A stretch of DNA of 64,000 nt from Craterostigma plantagineum (taxonomy: Eukaryota > Streptophyta > Magnoliopsida > Lamiales > Linderniaceae). The stretch spans positions 1,736,001 through 1,800,000 of the forward strand of contig JAPQWV010000001.1 in assembly GCA_027422505.1 (NCBI GenBank), read 5' to 3'. A program made the translations under genes and the position numbers. Every line of letters starts with the position of its first letter. The stretch's first letter is position 1. Shown piece after piece: positions 49,501-61,271 of the stretch. The notes below the pieces were generated by a model. It searched no databases. It was not told where the DNA came from and worked only from the letters and a program-made list of their open reading frames with translations.

Positions 49501-50185
49501 GAATATCATTCTGATGGAGTATACATCCACAACCACAATGATAGGGAATACAATCGGCTGATCAGAACCACCATGAGGTAGAGACTTGATCATTGGATCC
49601 ACGACCTCGAAGACAACAACGAGCAACTAAACAAGCGAGGAGCAAACAGACGTGATGCGAATCAAGTGAGCTGTGATAGTGTACTGTACCTCTTTTGATT
49701 GACTATGAACTTGTGCACGATGACAGTGAGGAAAACGAAGATCCATATGGCCACAAACGTATACGGGAGGATGATTTCGCTCATACCCCCTCCCCCCGCG
49801 GATTTCTCCTTTTTATAGATCTCTCTCTATCAATCTCTCTCGTGCTCTCTTCCTCTAAATATAAAATAAGCTCGGCTCCATAACCTCTCTTTCGCTCTCG
49901 GAAACGCCGTCCATCGCCGGAAATATCATCATCAGACCTTCACCGTCCCTCTCGCTAGGGTTTTTTACTAGTGTTTTCTACTGTTACGTTTTACACCCAA
50001 TTTGTTTTTTCTTTTTGTTATTTTTATCAGGAAAGCCAAAGGATATTATTATTCTTTAACGTGAGGGAGTGGAAATTAACTTTTTGCCTAGTGGCAGTAC
50101 CTATTCACAAAGCAATTCTGTTAGGGACTGATTTATAAGTTAAACATTGGACTAGGGATTTTTCTCCAAAATCCCCTTAAATGAA

Positions 50186-52109
50186 CTTTGTTTTTTACGG
50201 CTTGAAGAGTAAGTCGCTTTATTTTTCCTATGGCCTAGAAATTAATTTTCTTGCATTGTCTAACGTGGCACGTATAAAGACCATAAGGATTTTGAGATGT
50301 GAAGTTCAATTGATCAGAAGTCAACATTTAGGCTAACTTTCAAAGCAAAACGTGAGTCGCCCATTAATTACTTTTCAAGCACGTTTTATTGTAAAAGCCA
50401 CTTTAAAGTCGATTTAATGAAATTGATAAATGACAGAATATCAAGCCCGGCCCATTCTCTTTGGAGAAGTTAATGCTGAAAATCAAAATAAACAATTAAT
50501 ATAAAAAGCAAATCTTTTGACAATAATCCCATGGAAAAGGTACTCCGTACATTGATAACTTGCTTTTTACTGACAAAGTAAAATTATTTTGAGTCAATGT
50601 TTCACATTACAAGGCTGCGTGTTGAAATATGCACTCCATTTGTTTACCTATTCTAATTTATTTGCAGTTTAGTGTGTAATTTAATTAATTTAATAAGTTG
50701 TCATTTCAAGTCTAAGTTTCTTAGATATTGTAATTATACCCCAACATATTAGTTTTCAAAATTTTAAAACTATATTTCATTATTAAATATTATAAATATC
50801 CAAATTGAAGTACTTAAACATAATTATATTTTTAAACACATAGAAGGGTACGTAAAATACTAGTGATATATTACCAGTTTATTTCCCAATATTACCTTGA
50901 CGTGGCATCTATTTCACCGCTTACTTGGGAAGGAAGCCCCCATATATGTTATTACTTAACCAAATACATTTAATCTGGATTTTAAACTTTTAAAATGGTG
51001 ATTATTTAAGGTCTAAACCAATTGCCAACTGGCCTTCGTAAGCAAATATTTAAACAAAAAATTGGTATACCTGCTACGATTATCTATTCATATACGGAAT
51101 AAATCACCAGAAAACTTGTTACGTGCAATTCTTTTAATCATCAACTATGGTGGATATCAAAATTTATTAAAACCCCACGTTGCACCACACAAAATTGGAA
51201 ACACGCGATAATATATGTACATACACACACGTTCACATTAACACACACCAAGTAGAGATGTGATATATATAATTTACATACATCAGTGATGCGAATAATT
51301 TGATTTTTCTTTTTATACATATGCATGTTACAGTACCACTTTATATAAAAAAGTTAATATTTCTCCTTTTTCTACTCCATCATTCATCAATACAAAGAAG
51401 TTGGTCATACCACGCAAGTCGTAGCAGTAAATATAATTACATTCAATAGTCAACCACTTCGCAACACATGGTCGAACGTTTTGAAGTTTAATATATCTAA
51501 AAATAAAATAGTTAAAAGGCTGTTTATTACAACATACATATAACGAAGATCTAAATCTAAATCCAAATCTCAAAAACTCTCCCTTTTCTTCCTTTTTCCA
51601 ACTTCCTTTTTTTTTCACGTAAACTGTCTGCTGTTTTACACGTACCCCCCACACACAGACCTGGGCAAGAAATAAGTTATCAAAAAACTACTCAGAAACG
51701 CAGATTAACCAAATCCAAACTTTACTTTGAAGAAGAAAAATCAGATAATAAGGTCTGCGTAACTATAATATAAGCTATCTATCTAACTCTTCCTTTTTAC
51801 TGTCTTATCCACGCTGATCTCAATTGCCAACCTTTCTCCGTCAGCTTTTTTTTTTCTGTTTAGTTTATAATCATATTACAGCACTGCTCGTGTTTTCTTC
51901 CTATTTTGTTACTTCTTTTTTTCTTCCTATTGAGGTTGTTCAACTGTGTCCCCGACACTGTTAGCTACCCTTTGACCAGAAAGCTATCTATTCATGGCAT
52001 AAAGTTTTCATTTTTATCCTTTAACACCATTGCAAGTTTCTTGGAATTCTTGAATTAATACTTGCGGTCCAAATGATATTCTTGAACTTGTGAGGGCAAC
52101 AATCTTCAG
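50186..52109. other. Upstream region of the KUP/HAK gene
   Basis: AT-rich sequence with short CA-rich and T-rich runs. No supported gene is seen. The last few hundred bases should hold the promoter and 5' leader of the potassium transporter. Confidence 0.45.
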
Positions 52110-55100
52110 ATGGATCTTGAAACTGGGATTCGACAGAGCCATGTAAAGGCAAGTTTTCTCTTTCAGAAAATCTCATTTTTATTGATAAATCTGATCCTAG
52201 AAAATATTTATTGTTATTTGCAGAGAGAGTCTTGGAAGACAGCATTAACGCTAGCTTACCAAAGCTTAGGAGTCGTATACGGAGATTTGAGCACATCTCC
52301 ACTGTACGTATACAAGAGCACCTTCGCCGAAGACATACAGCATTCTAACACGAACGAGGAAATCTACGGAGTTCTTTCACTAGTCTTTTGGACGCTGACC
52401 TTAATCCCACTGTTAAAGTACGTCTTCATCGTCCTCAGAGCCGACGACGGCGGCGAAGGAGGAACATTTGCACTGTACTCACTCCTATGCAGACACGCTA
52501 AGGTAAATCCACTGCCCAGCTCTCAAATATCATCAGACGAAAACCTCTCTTGCTACAAATTAGACACCAAAAGCCCTTCGCCTTCAACCCTCGGCGCAAG
52601 GCTTAAATCCACCCTAGAAAAACACAGAGCCCTTCAGACAGCCTTGCTTGCGCTGTCCTTGCTCGGCGCTTGTATGGTGATCGGCGATGGCATCTTAACT
52701 CCTGCGATTTCAGTTATCTCTGCACTTTCTGGGGTAGAATTTGCCATGGCGAAGGAGCATCATAGATGTAAAGCTTTGAATCTTGATTGTGATTATTATG
52801 TTCCGTATTATCTCTTATTATTATTACTAACATGGCTTTTGCTTTGCTCTGCTTTCTTTTCTTGCCAGACGTACAAGTCCCTCTTGCCTGTGTAATTTTG
52901 ATAGCTTTGTTCGCCCTACAGCACTATGGGACCCACAGGGTCGGGTTTTTATTTGCGCCCGTCGTCGTCGCCTGGCTTCTATGCATCGGCTCGATCGGCC
53001 TATACAACGTATTTCGATGGAATCCTCACGTCTACCGAGCTCTCTCTCCTTATTACATCTACGTGTTTTTAAGGAAAACTCGGGCCGGTGGATGGCTCTC
53101 CCTCGGGGGAATCTTACTCTGCATAACCGGCAAGTTCGAAAATAATAAAAAAAAATTCCATCATCATATTGGCTCAAGAATATCATTCTTCTTTTTTTTT
53201 CTTACAGGTTCGGAAGCCATGTATGCCGACCTCGGACATTTCTCGCAGCTTTCGATCAAGGTAATAATAACATGCCGATAGCTTAGCTTAAGGGTGCGTC
53301 TGGTACGAGGGAAGGGAAAAGCGTACTGGTACGACTCTTGAGGCGTAACGTACAATGGTTCGATGAGCTTACTTAGGCTCCGTTTGGTTCGTGGATTTCG
53401 CGTGGAAAAGAAAAAAAAGTATGATTGTACGACACGTGAATCATAATGTACAAATTCTGCATGCCAAAGGGGCGCTTTTCTTTTCTTTTCCGCGTCGATT
53501 TCCGCGGACCAAACGCACCCTTAGTTTTCCCTCGTCTTTTCCACGCACGAATTCTGCATGCCAAAGGGGCGCTAAATCTTTTCAATTTTTCGATTTCTAA
53601 CAAGTGGGGGAATCTTTCTTTTTCCCTAGATAGCGTTTACGGCGTTCGTATACCCATCGCTGATCCTCGCGTACATGGGACAAGCTGCTTACCTTTCTCG
53701 CCATCACGACATTCAAAACGGTTACAGGGTCGGGTTTTACGTGTCGGTCCCAGGTACATATTTTTGGTACTCAGAATCTAACGATTTCTTCTTAAAACGA
53801 AGATCGATTTGATTCCTCTTCGTTGTCTTAAAAGAGAACCTAAGATGGCCGGTCCTAGTCGTCGCCATCCTAGCCGCGGTCGTCGGGAGCCAAGCCGTAA
53901 TAACTGGGACCTTCTCCATCATAAAGCAATGCTCGGCCCTCGGCTGCTTTCCCAGGGTCAAAATCGTCCACACTTCTTCGAAAATTCACGGGCAAATATA
54001 CATCCCCGAGATCAATTGGATTCTCATGCTCCTATGCCTCGCCGTCGCCGTAGGCTTCAACGACACCAGGCGGCTTGGCAACGCCTCAGGTAAGAAATGC
54101 ATTATTATAGCTGGATTAATTATTTTTTTCGTCATATAATTCAGGGGTGGTGTCATCACAGGGACAACGAATTTACGGAAAATAATTTGTAAAATTAAGC
54201 AACTTAAGGTTATTATACGCTGAAGCCCTAGATTTTGCCCCAAATTATAGGATACCATTGAATTTGTAGGGTTGCATTAGAATGACAATAACATTCAAAA
54301 GTAAGTAACTTTGGGACAAAATCTAGGGTTACGGCGTATGATATCCCGAAATTGCGCAACCCTCAAAGTAACCGTCCGTATGGTATCACACCCTAAATTC
54401 GTTGTCCCTGTAAGCCACCCGCACAAAATAATCTAACCCTATTCGAGCTGACCTAAGTTTTTACGATCTCATAAGGTCTGGCGGTCATAACCGTCATGCT
54501 GGTCACCACGTGCCTCATGTCCCTCATCATCGTCGTATGCTGGCGCCGAACGGTAACCCTAGCCGTCTCCTTCATCCTTCTCTTCGGCGCGGTCGAATCC
54601 CTTTTCCTAACCGCCTCGCTCATCAAATTCCTCGAGGGCGCGTGGGTCCCGATCGCGCTCTCCTCCGTCCTCATGCTAATCATGTGCTCGTGGCACTACG
54701 GAACCCTCCGAACCTACGAGCTCGACGTGCAGAACAAGGTCTCGGTCGACTGGCTCCTGAGCCTGGGCCCGAGCCTCGGTGTGGTTCGGGTCCGAGGCAT
54801 CGGGCTCGTACGCACCGAGCTAGCCTCAGGAATCCCGGCCATCTTCTCCCACTTCGTCGCCAACTTGCCCGCCTTCCACCAGGTGCTCGTCTTCCTGTGC
54901 GTCAAGTCCGTCCCCGTCCCCCACGTGAGGGACGAGGAGAGGTTTTTGGTCGGGCACGTGGGGCCCAGTGAGCACCGTGTGTATAGGTGCGTGGTCAGGT
55001 ACGGGTATCGGGACCCGCGTAGGGACGACGTGCAGTTCGAGGACGATCTTGTAAATAGCATAGCTGAGTATGTTAGGACGGGGCGGGCGGTGGGGCCCGA

Positions 55101-55392
55101 GGGCGAGGGCTCGAAGGAGGTGGAGAATAGTAAGCGGGTGAGGTTTGTGGTGCCCGAGGGTGGTTCGGAGGCAGTGAGGGAGGAGCTGAGGGATTTGTTG
55201 GAGGCGAGGGAGGCCGGCGTGGCTTATGTTTTGGGGCATTCTTACGTTAGGGCGAAGAAAGGCTCGAGTTTTGTGAAGAAGGCTGGTGTTGGTTTGTATG
55301 AGTTTTTGAGGAGGAATTTTAGGTCTCCTAGTTATGGGCTTGCTTCTCCTCATGCTTCGACTTTGGAGGTGGGAATGGTATACAATGTATGA
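52110..55392 (+). CDS. Potassium transporter, KUP/HAK/KT family
   Basis: Seven exons (52110-52148, 52224-52767, 52869-53129, 53208-53260, 53630-53753, 53835-54089, 54476-55392) encode 730 aa, a typical length. The protein moves K+ across the plasma or vacuolar membrane with about 12 helices. Signature segments are [80 protein letters not shown] and [15 protein letters not shown]. The long C-terminal cytosolic domain ends in MVYNV. Introns 1 and 3 are best read as GC-AG (AAG|GCAAGT and CG|GCAAGT), because only those joins restore the conserved HVK-ESW-like and ITG-SEAM junctions. Introns 4 and 6 hold MITEs. The gene is convergent with the ATL gene, 168 bp away. Confidence 0.95.
53376..53520. 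mobile_element. Tourist/Harbinger-like MITE in KUP intron 4
   Basis: The ends GGCTCCGTTTGGTTCG and, inverted, GGGTGCGTTTGGTCCG extend as about 38 bp of imperfect TIR. TTA flanks both sides (53373-53375, 53521-53523). A 24-bp direct repeat beginning AATTCTGCATGCC occurs inside the element (about 53452) and just beyond it (about 53549). A partly similar GGGTGCGTCTGGTACG lies at about 53292. Confidence 0.75.
54159..54410. mobile_element. MITE in KUP intron 6
   Basis: A perfect 17-bp TIR CAGGGACAACGAATTTA occurs at both ends of a 252-bp AT-rich element. CAGGG ends suggest hAT, but no 8-bp duplication is preserved. An inner inverted pair based on CCTAGATTTTG lies near 54228 and 54318. Confidence 0.75.
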
Positions 55393-55560
55393 TTTCGTTT
55401 GTGATTTGGGAAAATGGGTATAGATTAGCTCCTGATAATGTTAACTGTAATGTAAGTTAGGGTCAGTTGTACACTTGTAAATATTATGATTATCAATGGA
55501 TAAACTTGTTAGATTAAACGAATACTAACTGCATAGTCAGCTTATACTTTATTATTGAAG

Positions 55561-56457
55561 TCAAGGTAAATCAAGACTTGACGAAGGCTGGCCTTTCTTG
55601 GACCACAACCATATCTTTGAAATAGAAAAGCTTTCGCCTTTAGTAGCCCCACTGTTTATCTTCTTCCCAATCCCATCTCCGTCGTCGATTGTGATATTAC
55701 CTAAAAGCCCTTTCGATGGCTGCTGCCTCTCAGCAGCCACCTGAAGATCCATACCGGCGACGACATACTGAAAAGAGCCCATCGAGTAACATCTCCGAGC
55801 ATCCAAGTGGCCGTCGTCGCCGAGTTGTTCATCCTCACGCCGCCCACAGTCTGCGATTTTCTTGAACTTTCCGAGCCTCACTGAGAAAACCCTCTTCTCA
55901 GAAATCGCAGAGCTGCTGCTATAGTCCGCTTGATTGCCCCGAATCACGGCCAAAAACCCAGCATTTGCCGTGCCCGCCGTGTCCTCTCCTTCATTCGAAT
56001 CGTCGAAGTCTCCGCCGACATGGTTCTCCGGCGGCGGTAGAATCACGCCTCTGCAGAGGGGACACGAGGCGTTGGAGAGCAGCCAAGCGTCGATGCAGCC
56101 GACGTGGAAGGCATGTCCGCACATAGGCAAAAGCCTGAGCTTGTCTACTTCCAAGAACTCGCACAAGCAGACAGCGCAATCGAAAGGCTCCGTCGAACCG
56201 CCGGCAACTTCCTTGTAAGAGAAAATTGGGAGAGAATCGACGTGGGCTTGGTCCAGGCCAGAGTCGTGTAATTGGAAGAGCTGCTGTAGTTGCCTCTGAA
56301 ATGCAGCCGAAGTGTTCGACCTATTGTCGGCGGAATTGGATATCGATGTTTGCTTTAGGCTAAGATACCTTGCAAGCAAGAGAGGGAGAGCAGCGGCGAT
56401 GAAGAACACAGCGGCCAATGCGACGACGGCGATGCAAAGGATCAAAATCCAGTGCAT
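55561..56457 (-). CDS. ATL-type RING-H2 E3 ubiquitin ligase
   Basis: The intronless ORF encodes 298 aa from the Met at 56457, which places a transmembrane helix (about 4-28) at the N-terminus as in ATL proteins; an in-frame upstream Met at 56517 gives an unlikely Lys-rich leader. The GLD-like motif (SGLDQAHVDSLP) is near 67-76. The RING-H2 finger has all ligands: C94, C97, C113, H115, H118, C121, C132 and C135, with the conserved Trp (DAWLL) and Pro (CPLC). The C-terminal half is Ser/Asp/Gly-rich without domains. It would act as a membrane-anchored E3 ligase passing ubiquitin from an E2 to an unknown substrate. Lack of introns is typical of the family. Confidence 0.92.
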   Translation of the reverse strand: MHWILILCIAVVALAAVFFIAAALPLLLARYLSLKQTSISNSADNRSNTSAAFQRQLQQLFQLHDSGLDQAHVDSLPIFSYKEVAGGSTEPFDCAVCLCEFLEVDKLRLLPMCGHAFHVGCIDAWLLSNASCPLCRGVILPPPENHVGGDFDDSNEGEDTAGTANAGFLAVIRGNQADYSSSSAISEKRVFSVRLGKFKKIADCGRREDEQLGDDGHLDARRCYSMGSFQYVVAGMDLQVAAERQQPSKGLLGNITIDDGDGIGKKINSGATKGESFSISKIWLWSKKGQPSSSLDLP

Positions 56458-56854
56458 CTTTTTTTTTTTATTGGTGAATGAATAGAAGATGAGTTCTTGG
56501 TTGGTTGATTTGAACACAGAATATGTCTTTAATTTGCAAATTTGAATAAAGAGATATAAGCTGTAGATATGAAAGTAAGAGATTATTTTGGTAACGAGTT
56601 ATATTCGTGTTACCAGGGAATAAAGGGAGGGAGAAAAGCACAGCTGAAAGAAAGATGAAAAGAAAAAGATAAGATAACGTGGATTTGAACTCAAAACAAA
56701 AGCATAGAGGTCTTCCTTCCTCTTCGGGCACATTATTCAAATTTTATTTTTTCAGAACACCAATAATTTTTCTGTTTGTAATGGGTCGAACGGCGAGTTT
56801 GGTGCCATTTAATATTTCATCATATTCAAATCTAAGACCAATCTCCCATACTAC
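56458..56854. other. Upstream region of the ATL gene
   Basis: Probable leader and promoter of the ATL gene, with A/T runs just upstream of the start. No other gene is seen. Confidence 0.4.
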
Positions 56855-57490
56855 GGCAAACGCAAACGCAAAAATGCATCAGTACTGCAAACGCAAACGC
56901 AAAATGCGTTTTTTGCTTTCTCTCCTGTTTCGAACGCAAATTTGCGTCTGAACGCAAAAATGCGTTTGATGTTTTAAAAATAAATAAGCCATTTACTTGT
57001 ATTGATTATTAAATCGAACATATAAAAATATATTAAAGAATTTGAAAATTGTATACTACGATTATATTGATATAATAAATAATTATTTTAACCGTGACAA
57101 TTATTTTAGTAGTATTTTTATATCTTATTATTATTCTTTTTATATTTTTTATATGTAATATAATTAAATATTGTTTTGACCAAATATAATTTTTTAGATT
57201 TTATTTGTACGACGTGTATCTCAATGTATTTCAATTGTTTGTTGTGTAATTTTGATATTTTTAATTTGTATAAATAATGACTTCAAAATTAAAAGAATAT
57301 TGTTGTTAGTTTGTAAATAGTAAAATATATGGGTGATATTGAAAAGTTATAAAAGTTGGTATGAAATGGAATATTACAGGAATATTCTTTTGCATTTGCG
57401 TTTGCAGTTGATTGTTGGAGAACAGTTACTGCAAATTATGGTTGTTACTGCAAAATGCTTTTGCGTTTGCGGTTGAACGTTCGAGAAGGT
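56855..57490. repeat. Foldback element with GCAAAC-rich ends
   Basis: The left end carries repeated ACGCAAACGCAAAA units; the right end carries the same units inverted (TTTTGCGTTTGCGG). Both arms also carry a CAGTACTGC/CAGTAACTG-like subrepeat. The interior is very AT-rich and non-coding. It resembles a hAT-type MITE, but no clear duplication was identified. Confidence 0.5.
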
Positions 57491-58288
57491 CTAAATACTT
57501 GGTGCAACATATCTCTCTTAGACCGTTGAAATATTGTTTAAATTAGTGGAAAGGATTATGTTATAAACTTTTGTGATCTATCATATGCGTTTGTTTAACT
57601 GCATTGGATTACGCCTGCTTTTCGTGGTCTGATGTTTATGGCGAAACGTTTTTCTAACGTAATTCACTAATTAAAATATTATATGATTTTCAACTTAGCT
57701 CTGATCGATCCTCATAATCTTGGAAAGCACAACAATTATTTTTAAATGGCATGCCCATCTCATGCTCATAATTTGCCTAGAAGAATCTTGGCACCTTTCT
57801 TTTTTTGTAATACACAAGTAAATTAGATAAACATACCAACTTAATTCTTATATTTATTTTTTGGTCCTAAATGAAAACCATATTTTTTTTCTATTCTTAA
57901 TTATAATTTTTTTCAATGTTTGTAGCATGTACGACAATAATTGGCATGACAACATTCATAGAAGGGACAAGGAAAACTACTATCCCACCACGCACATGTT
58001 TCACTACGTTTTACGCGTTTTGTCCCCTTCATTGTCATTCATTGAACGGTATGTAATAACAATAAGGACATAAGTTCGCTTGAACCAATGCATGTCTTGT
58101 ACTTTGTAGAATATTACAAGCTATATAATCTCGAGATCTGCACCGTAACTATCGTGTAATCGTGTCCCTAAAGATGCTTATTAATTATTTAATTTTCTAA
58201 TCATCTATTTTCAATTGTAAATAAAACCATCGTTTTATGAAATTAATTTATTACAACAACTGATAATCCCTGGCAAGAGTCTTTAACT
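57491..58288. other. 3' flank of the MYB gene
   Basis: AT-rich spacer with no supported gene. The part near 58288 is probably MYB 3' UTR. Confidence 0.4.
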
Positions 58289-59146
58289 TTAAAGAAGCTG
58301 CAGATACTCATCATACATGGTGTCTACCAACTCACCACCACATAACAACGGCATGATGTTGATGTCATCACTCACGTCATCATCACAGAAGCCACCAAAA
58401 TAACCACAACCATCATTCACCGTCGGCTCAGAGAGGGGTTGCTCCGCCGCTCGTCCGCCGCCGCCGGCGCTGGCCAAACTGTCCAAGCTATCCCTCCTCG
58501 GCAAAACAAAGCTAGAAACTCTCACGGGCTTGGGAAAATAAACTTCAACCTTTTGAGGACCATCTTCCTTATCGCCATTGTTAGAAGAGCATATCTTCTC
58601 TATCTCAGACTTGTCTTGGAGCACATCGATCTTCTTATTAATAATAGGACGGCTACTAAGACTGATCCCAGCTGAGTAATTTTGGAGTTTCTTGAGGAGA
58701 TGAGTGTTCCAATGATTCTTGATCTCATTGTCCGTACGATTGGGTAACCTGCCGGCGATTAGAGACCATCGATTTCCCAATAGCCTCTGCAACCGTACGA
58801 TGAGATCTTCTTCGTCTTCGGTTATGTTTCCCCTTTTGATCCCTGGCCTGAGATAGTTCATCCACCTCAATCTGCAGCTCTTACCACATCTCAACAACCC
58901 TATACTTTGTATGAATATTATATATGCAGTAAATGGAATGTAATGGATGCAAGAATAAATGCAAAAGCTAGCGTAATAGGGTTGTTTGTGTGCAATATAT
59001 AAATAAGACAAACCAGCTTTCTTGGGAAGAGAACGCCATTGACCTTCGCCGTGTTGGTGAATGTAATTGGTGAGGAGTTGGTCTTCTTCGGTCGACCATG
59101 GACCCCTTTTTAGCCCAACTTTCGAGCAACACGGCGCTCTTCCCAT
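58289..59146 (-). CDS. R2R3-MYB transcription factor with bHLH-interaction motif
   Basis: Two exons (59146-59014 and 58899-58289) encode 247 aa. The start [17 protein letters not shown] is standard for R2R3-MYBs. R2 spans about 13-63 and R3 about 66-114, with the regular Trp spacing. The R3 segment [20 protein letters not shown] fits the bHLH-interaction signature, so the protein probably works with a bHLH partner in flavonoid or epidermal-type regulation. R2/R3 resembles MYB5/TT2-type proteins, but the subgroup is not certain. The intron (59013-58900, 114 nt) is in frame and stop-free; unspliced, it would insert 38 residues inside R2. The usual second MYB intron in R3 is absent. A TG/AG microsatellite lies in the leader. 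Confidence 0.93.
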   Translation of the reverse strand: MGRAPCCSKVGLKRGPWSTEEDQLLTNYIHQHGEGQWRSLPKKAGLSYLYIAHKQPYYASFCIYSCIHYIPFTAYIIFIQSIGLLRCGKSCRLRWMNYLRPGIKRGNITEDEEDLIVRLQRLLGNRWSLIAGRLPNRTDNEIKNHWNTHLLKKLQNYSAGISLSSRPIINKKIDVLQDKSEIEKICSSNNGDKEDGPQKVEVYFPKPVRVSSFVLPRRDSLDSLASAGGGGRAAEQPLSEPTVNDGCGYFGGFCDDDVSDDINIMPLLCGGELVDTMYDEYLQLL

Positions 59147-59184
59147 TATATTGTCAATTCTGATAACACCTCTCTCGCAATAAA

Positions 59185-59192
59185 TATATATA

Positions 59193-59228
<36 letters not shown>
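59185..59228. repeat. Compound TA/TG/AG microsatellite upstream of MYB
   Basis: A run of TA, then TG, then about 12 AG dinucleotides lies 40-80 bp upstream of the MYB start codon, probably in its 5' leader. Confidence 0.9.
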
Positions 59229-59268
59229 TTTTTGGCTCATGGACAGCCACGTAATGATGGGGTATGGG

Positions 59269-59530
59269 TTTTTTTTTTTTTTTTTCCGAAACGATAGCTT
59301 GCATTAATAACAAAGATACAGGGCTAAATAGCCCAAGGGTCTCACCGGTACATCATTAACCGGGAGAACAAAGGCTCACAAAGGAGCAAAACAATCCCAC
59401 AATGGGAAACAAACACTCCCAGCATGGGAGAAAATGGTCCACAAGGGACAAAAAAACCGACAGAAAACAGAACACCATTATCTACGACCAAGAACTAAAG
59501 AACATATAACAGAAAAAGCGGTTAGGCTAA
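59269..59530 (-). mobile_element. Truncated LINE 3' end
   Basis: A T-run on the plus strand (about 59269-59285) is followed by sequence whose complement (TTAATGCAAGCTATCG then A-run) looks like the 3' end of a plant L1 LINE. Short degenerate repeats (CCACAATGGGA, CCCAGCATGGGA) follow. No ORF remains, and the 5' limit and TSD are not clear. Confidence 0.4.
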
Positions 59531-60745
59531 ATCTACGATACTCTTCACTTTGACCTGGTCTTCGACTTCTGGGTTTTGTTTTCATCGGACTGAAGGCTCC
59601 ACAAGGGAGAACAAGGTCCCGATCCAAGGGACGGGAGAAACGAGATCCACTACGGGACGCTCAAGGAAAGCGAACTGGGACAGTCGATGGCGGACACCGG
59701 CCCAACGTTGGAGGATGGAGAGACGGTGGAGTAAGACGAGCGGGCTGACGGCCGGTGGACAGCGGGCGGGCTGATGGGCGGGTGGGCTGGCGTCGATTGG
59801 ACGGCAGACAGCTTCCTGCGACAGCGGGCAGAGGGCGGCGGACAGCAGCGGGCAGTGGGCGTCGACACTGGAGGGTGCCGTCGATGGATTGAAGCAAGAT
59901 ATATATATATTTTAAAATAAGAGAAAGCTGAAAAAAGAAAAGTAAAAGGGCTCCCCCAACCTCCACTAATGGAGGCGGGGGAGGAGTTTAGAGGGTGGTG
60001 TGGGACTGTTGTTGGAGAAAATGATATAGTAATGATGATAATAATTGTAGTTATCGTTCATTATTGTGATAAATGAGGAAAGTGGTGTTTCCATTTATGG
60101 GAGTGATTGACCAATTATTCTAACTAGTATATAAGCACCTTCTATGCATTATTGTTAAAGTAATTATAAGTTTAGTTTTATCACAAGTTTTATCATGTAT
60201 AAGAAAATTGATTTGATGATATAATTGTAATATATTAATGATGTTATGTGTAAACTTAATTATAGTTGACACACCAAAAGAGTTAGTTGCTATAAGCCTC
60301 TTTCACTTGATAAAATAAAAAGATATGGACATTCATATGCTATTTACGGCCGAGTTCCAACTAAGTGCGTTGGCTATATTCCTACTATGAGGTTTGGTAT
60401 ATTTTATATTTATATTTTTGTGGACATTTTTCACAATCGTGCGATAAAAAAAAAACACATTTATGAAAAAACAACAAAATCATCCGCGTTCAACACTAAC
60501 TTTTAAGGGATCAATTATATACGTCTTGCAAATGTTAATTATATGTATATATTTACTTACACGACTTCATTCAACTCATTTATTTTATTTTTACTTGTAC
60601 GACATGGAACGGCTCCCGAGTGTTTCAGACATGGAACGAATGTTATCGGAGGATCTTCTCATGATTGTCAGAAAATAATTTTATATATCATAGTTGTGTA
60701 GTCCACCTAATTTTTTGAACTTTCTTAGCATTCATCTAAAAACGG
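59531..60745. other. GC-rich then AT-rich spacer
   Basis: 59640-59880 is rich in GGCGGAC/GGGCGG repeats with open frames on both strands, which look like composition artefacts. The remainder is AT-rich with no gene seen. Confidence 0.4.
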
Positions 60746-61271
60746 TATCCCACCCACGTTGAAAATGAATCTGAATTTTTTATTTGATTGGGGATTCGAT
60801 TCGAAATTCTAAATGCGAATTCGAATATTTCAAATATGAATAAAAATATTTTTATTATTAAAATCCGATTACGAATAAAATATAACAATATTCGATTCAA
60901 ATATTTATCGAATAATTCGATTCGAATGTTTCATATAAAATATAGTATAATTCAATATATATTTAAATACAATATATGACAATTCAATAAAATTTTAATT
61001 TAATATATTGATTCAATATATGTTTAAATATAATTTATTATAATTCAATATATATTTTGAATATAAATTGTTTATATTCTATTAATAGATAATAAGGATT
61101 ACTTTGAATACAAATATTCGATATTCGATTCGAATATTCGAATGAGAATCAATTTTATGATTCGATTAAATATTCGAATAACCGTATACGTATTCGATTG
61201 TCATCCGAATACGAATAGAATATTGTGGTAGTCGACTCGATTCGATTCGTTTGCATCCCTATCCCACCCAC
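60746..61271. repeat. Foldback element with CGAAT-rich sequence
   Basis: Dense GATTCGATTCGAA and CGAATATTCGAA motifs fill both ends. The right end reads inward TAGGGATGCAAACGAATCG, a hAT-like terminus. The 12-bp direct repeat TATCCCACCCAC lies at 60746-60757 and 61260-61271, longer than a hAT duplication, so the exact borders are uncertain. Confidence 0.5.

Larger units (their letters stand above)
45728..50176. mobile_element. Mutator-like element, Pack-MULE candidate, TSD TTAAATGAA
   Basis: A 4449-bp element is bounded by inverted repeats of about 110 bp: GAGTAATTTAGAG... at the left and, inverted, GGGGATTTTGGAG... at the right, roughly 65-70 percent alike. They share a GTGAATA(A/G)GTACTGCCA core. 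A perfect 9-bp duplication TTAAATGAA is at 45719-45727 and 50177-50185. No MURA transposase is encoded. The interior holds a frameshifted sugar-phosphate translocator-like gene fragment, a large inverted array of tandem repeats and a leader-like CT-rich stretch (49790-49960). Confidence 0.85.

Noticed and set aside
59650..59966. Pro/Arg-rich ORFs
   Set aside because: They arise from GGCGGAC-type repeats and appear in several frames without conservation.
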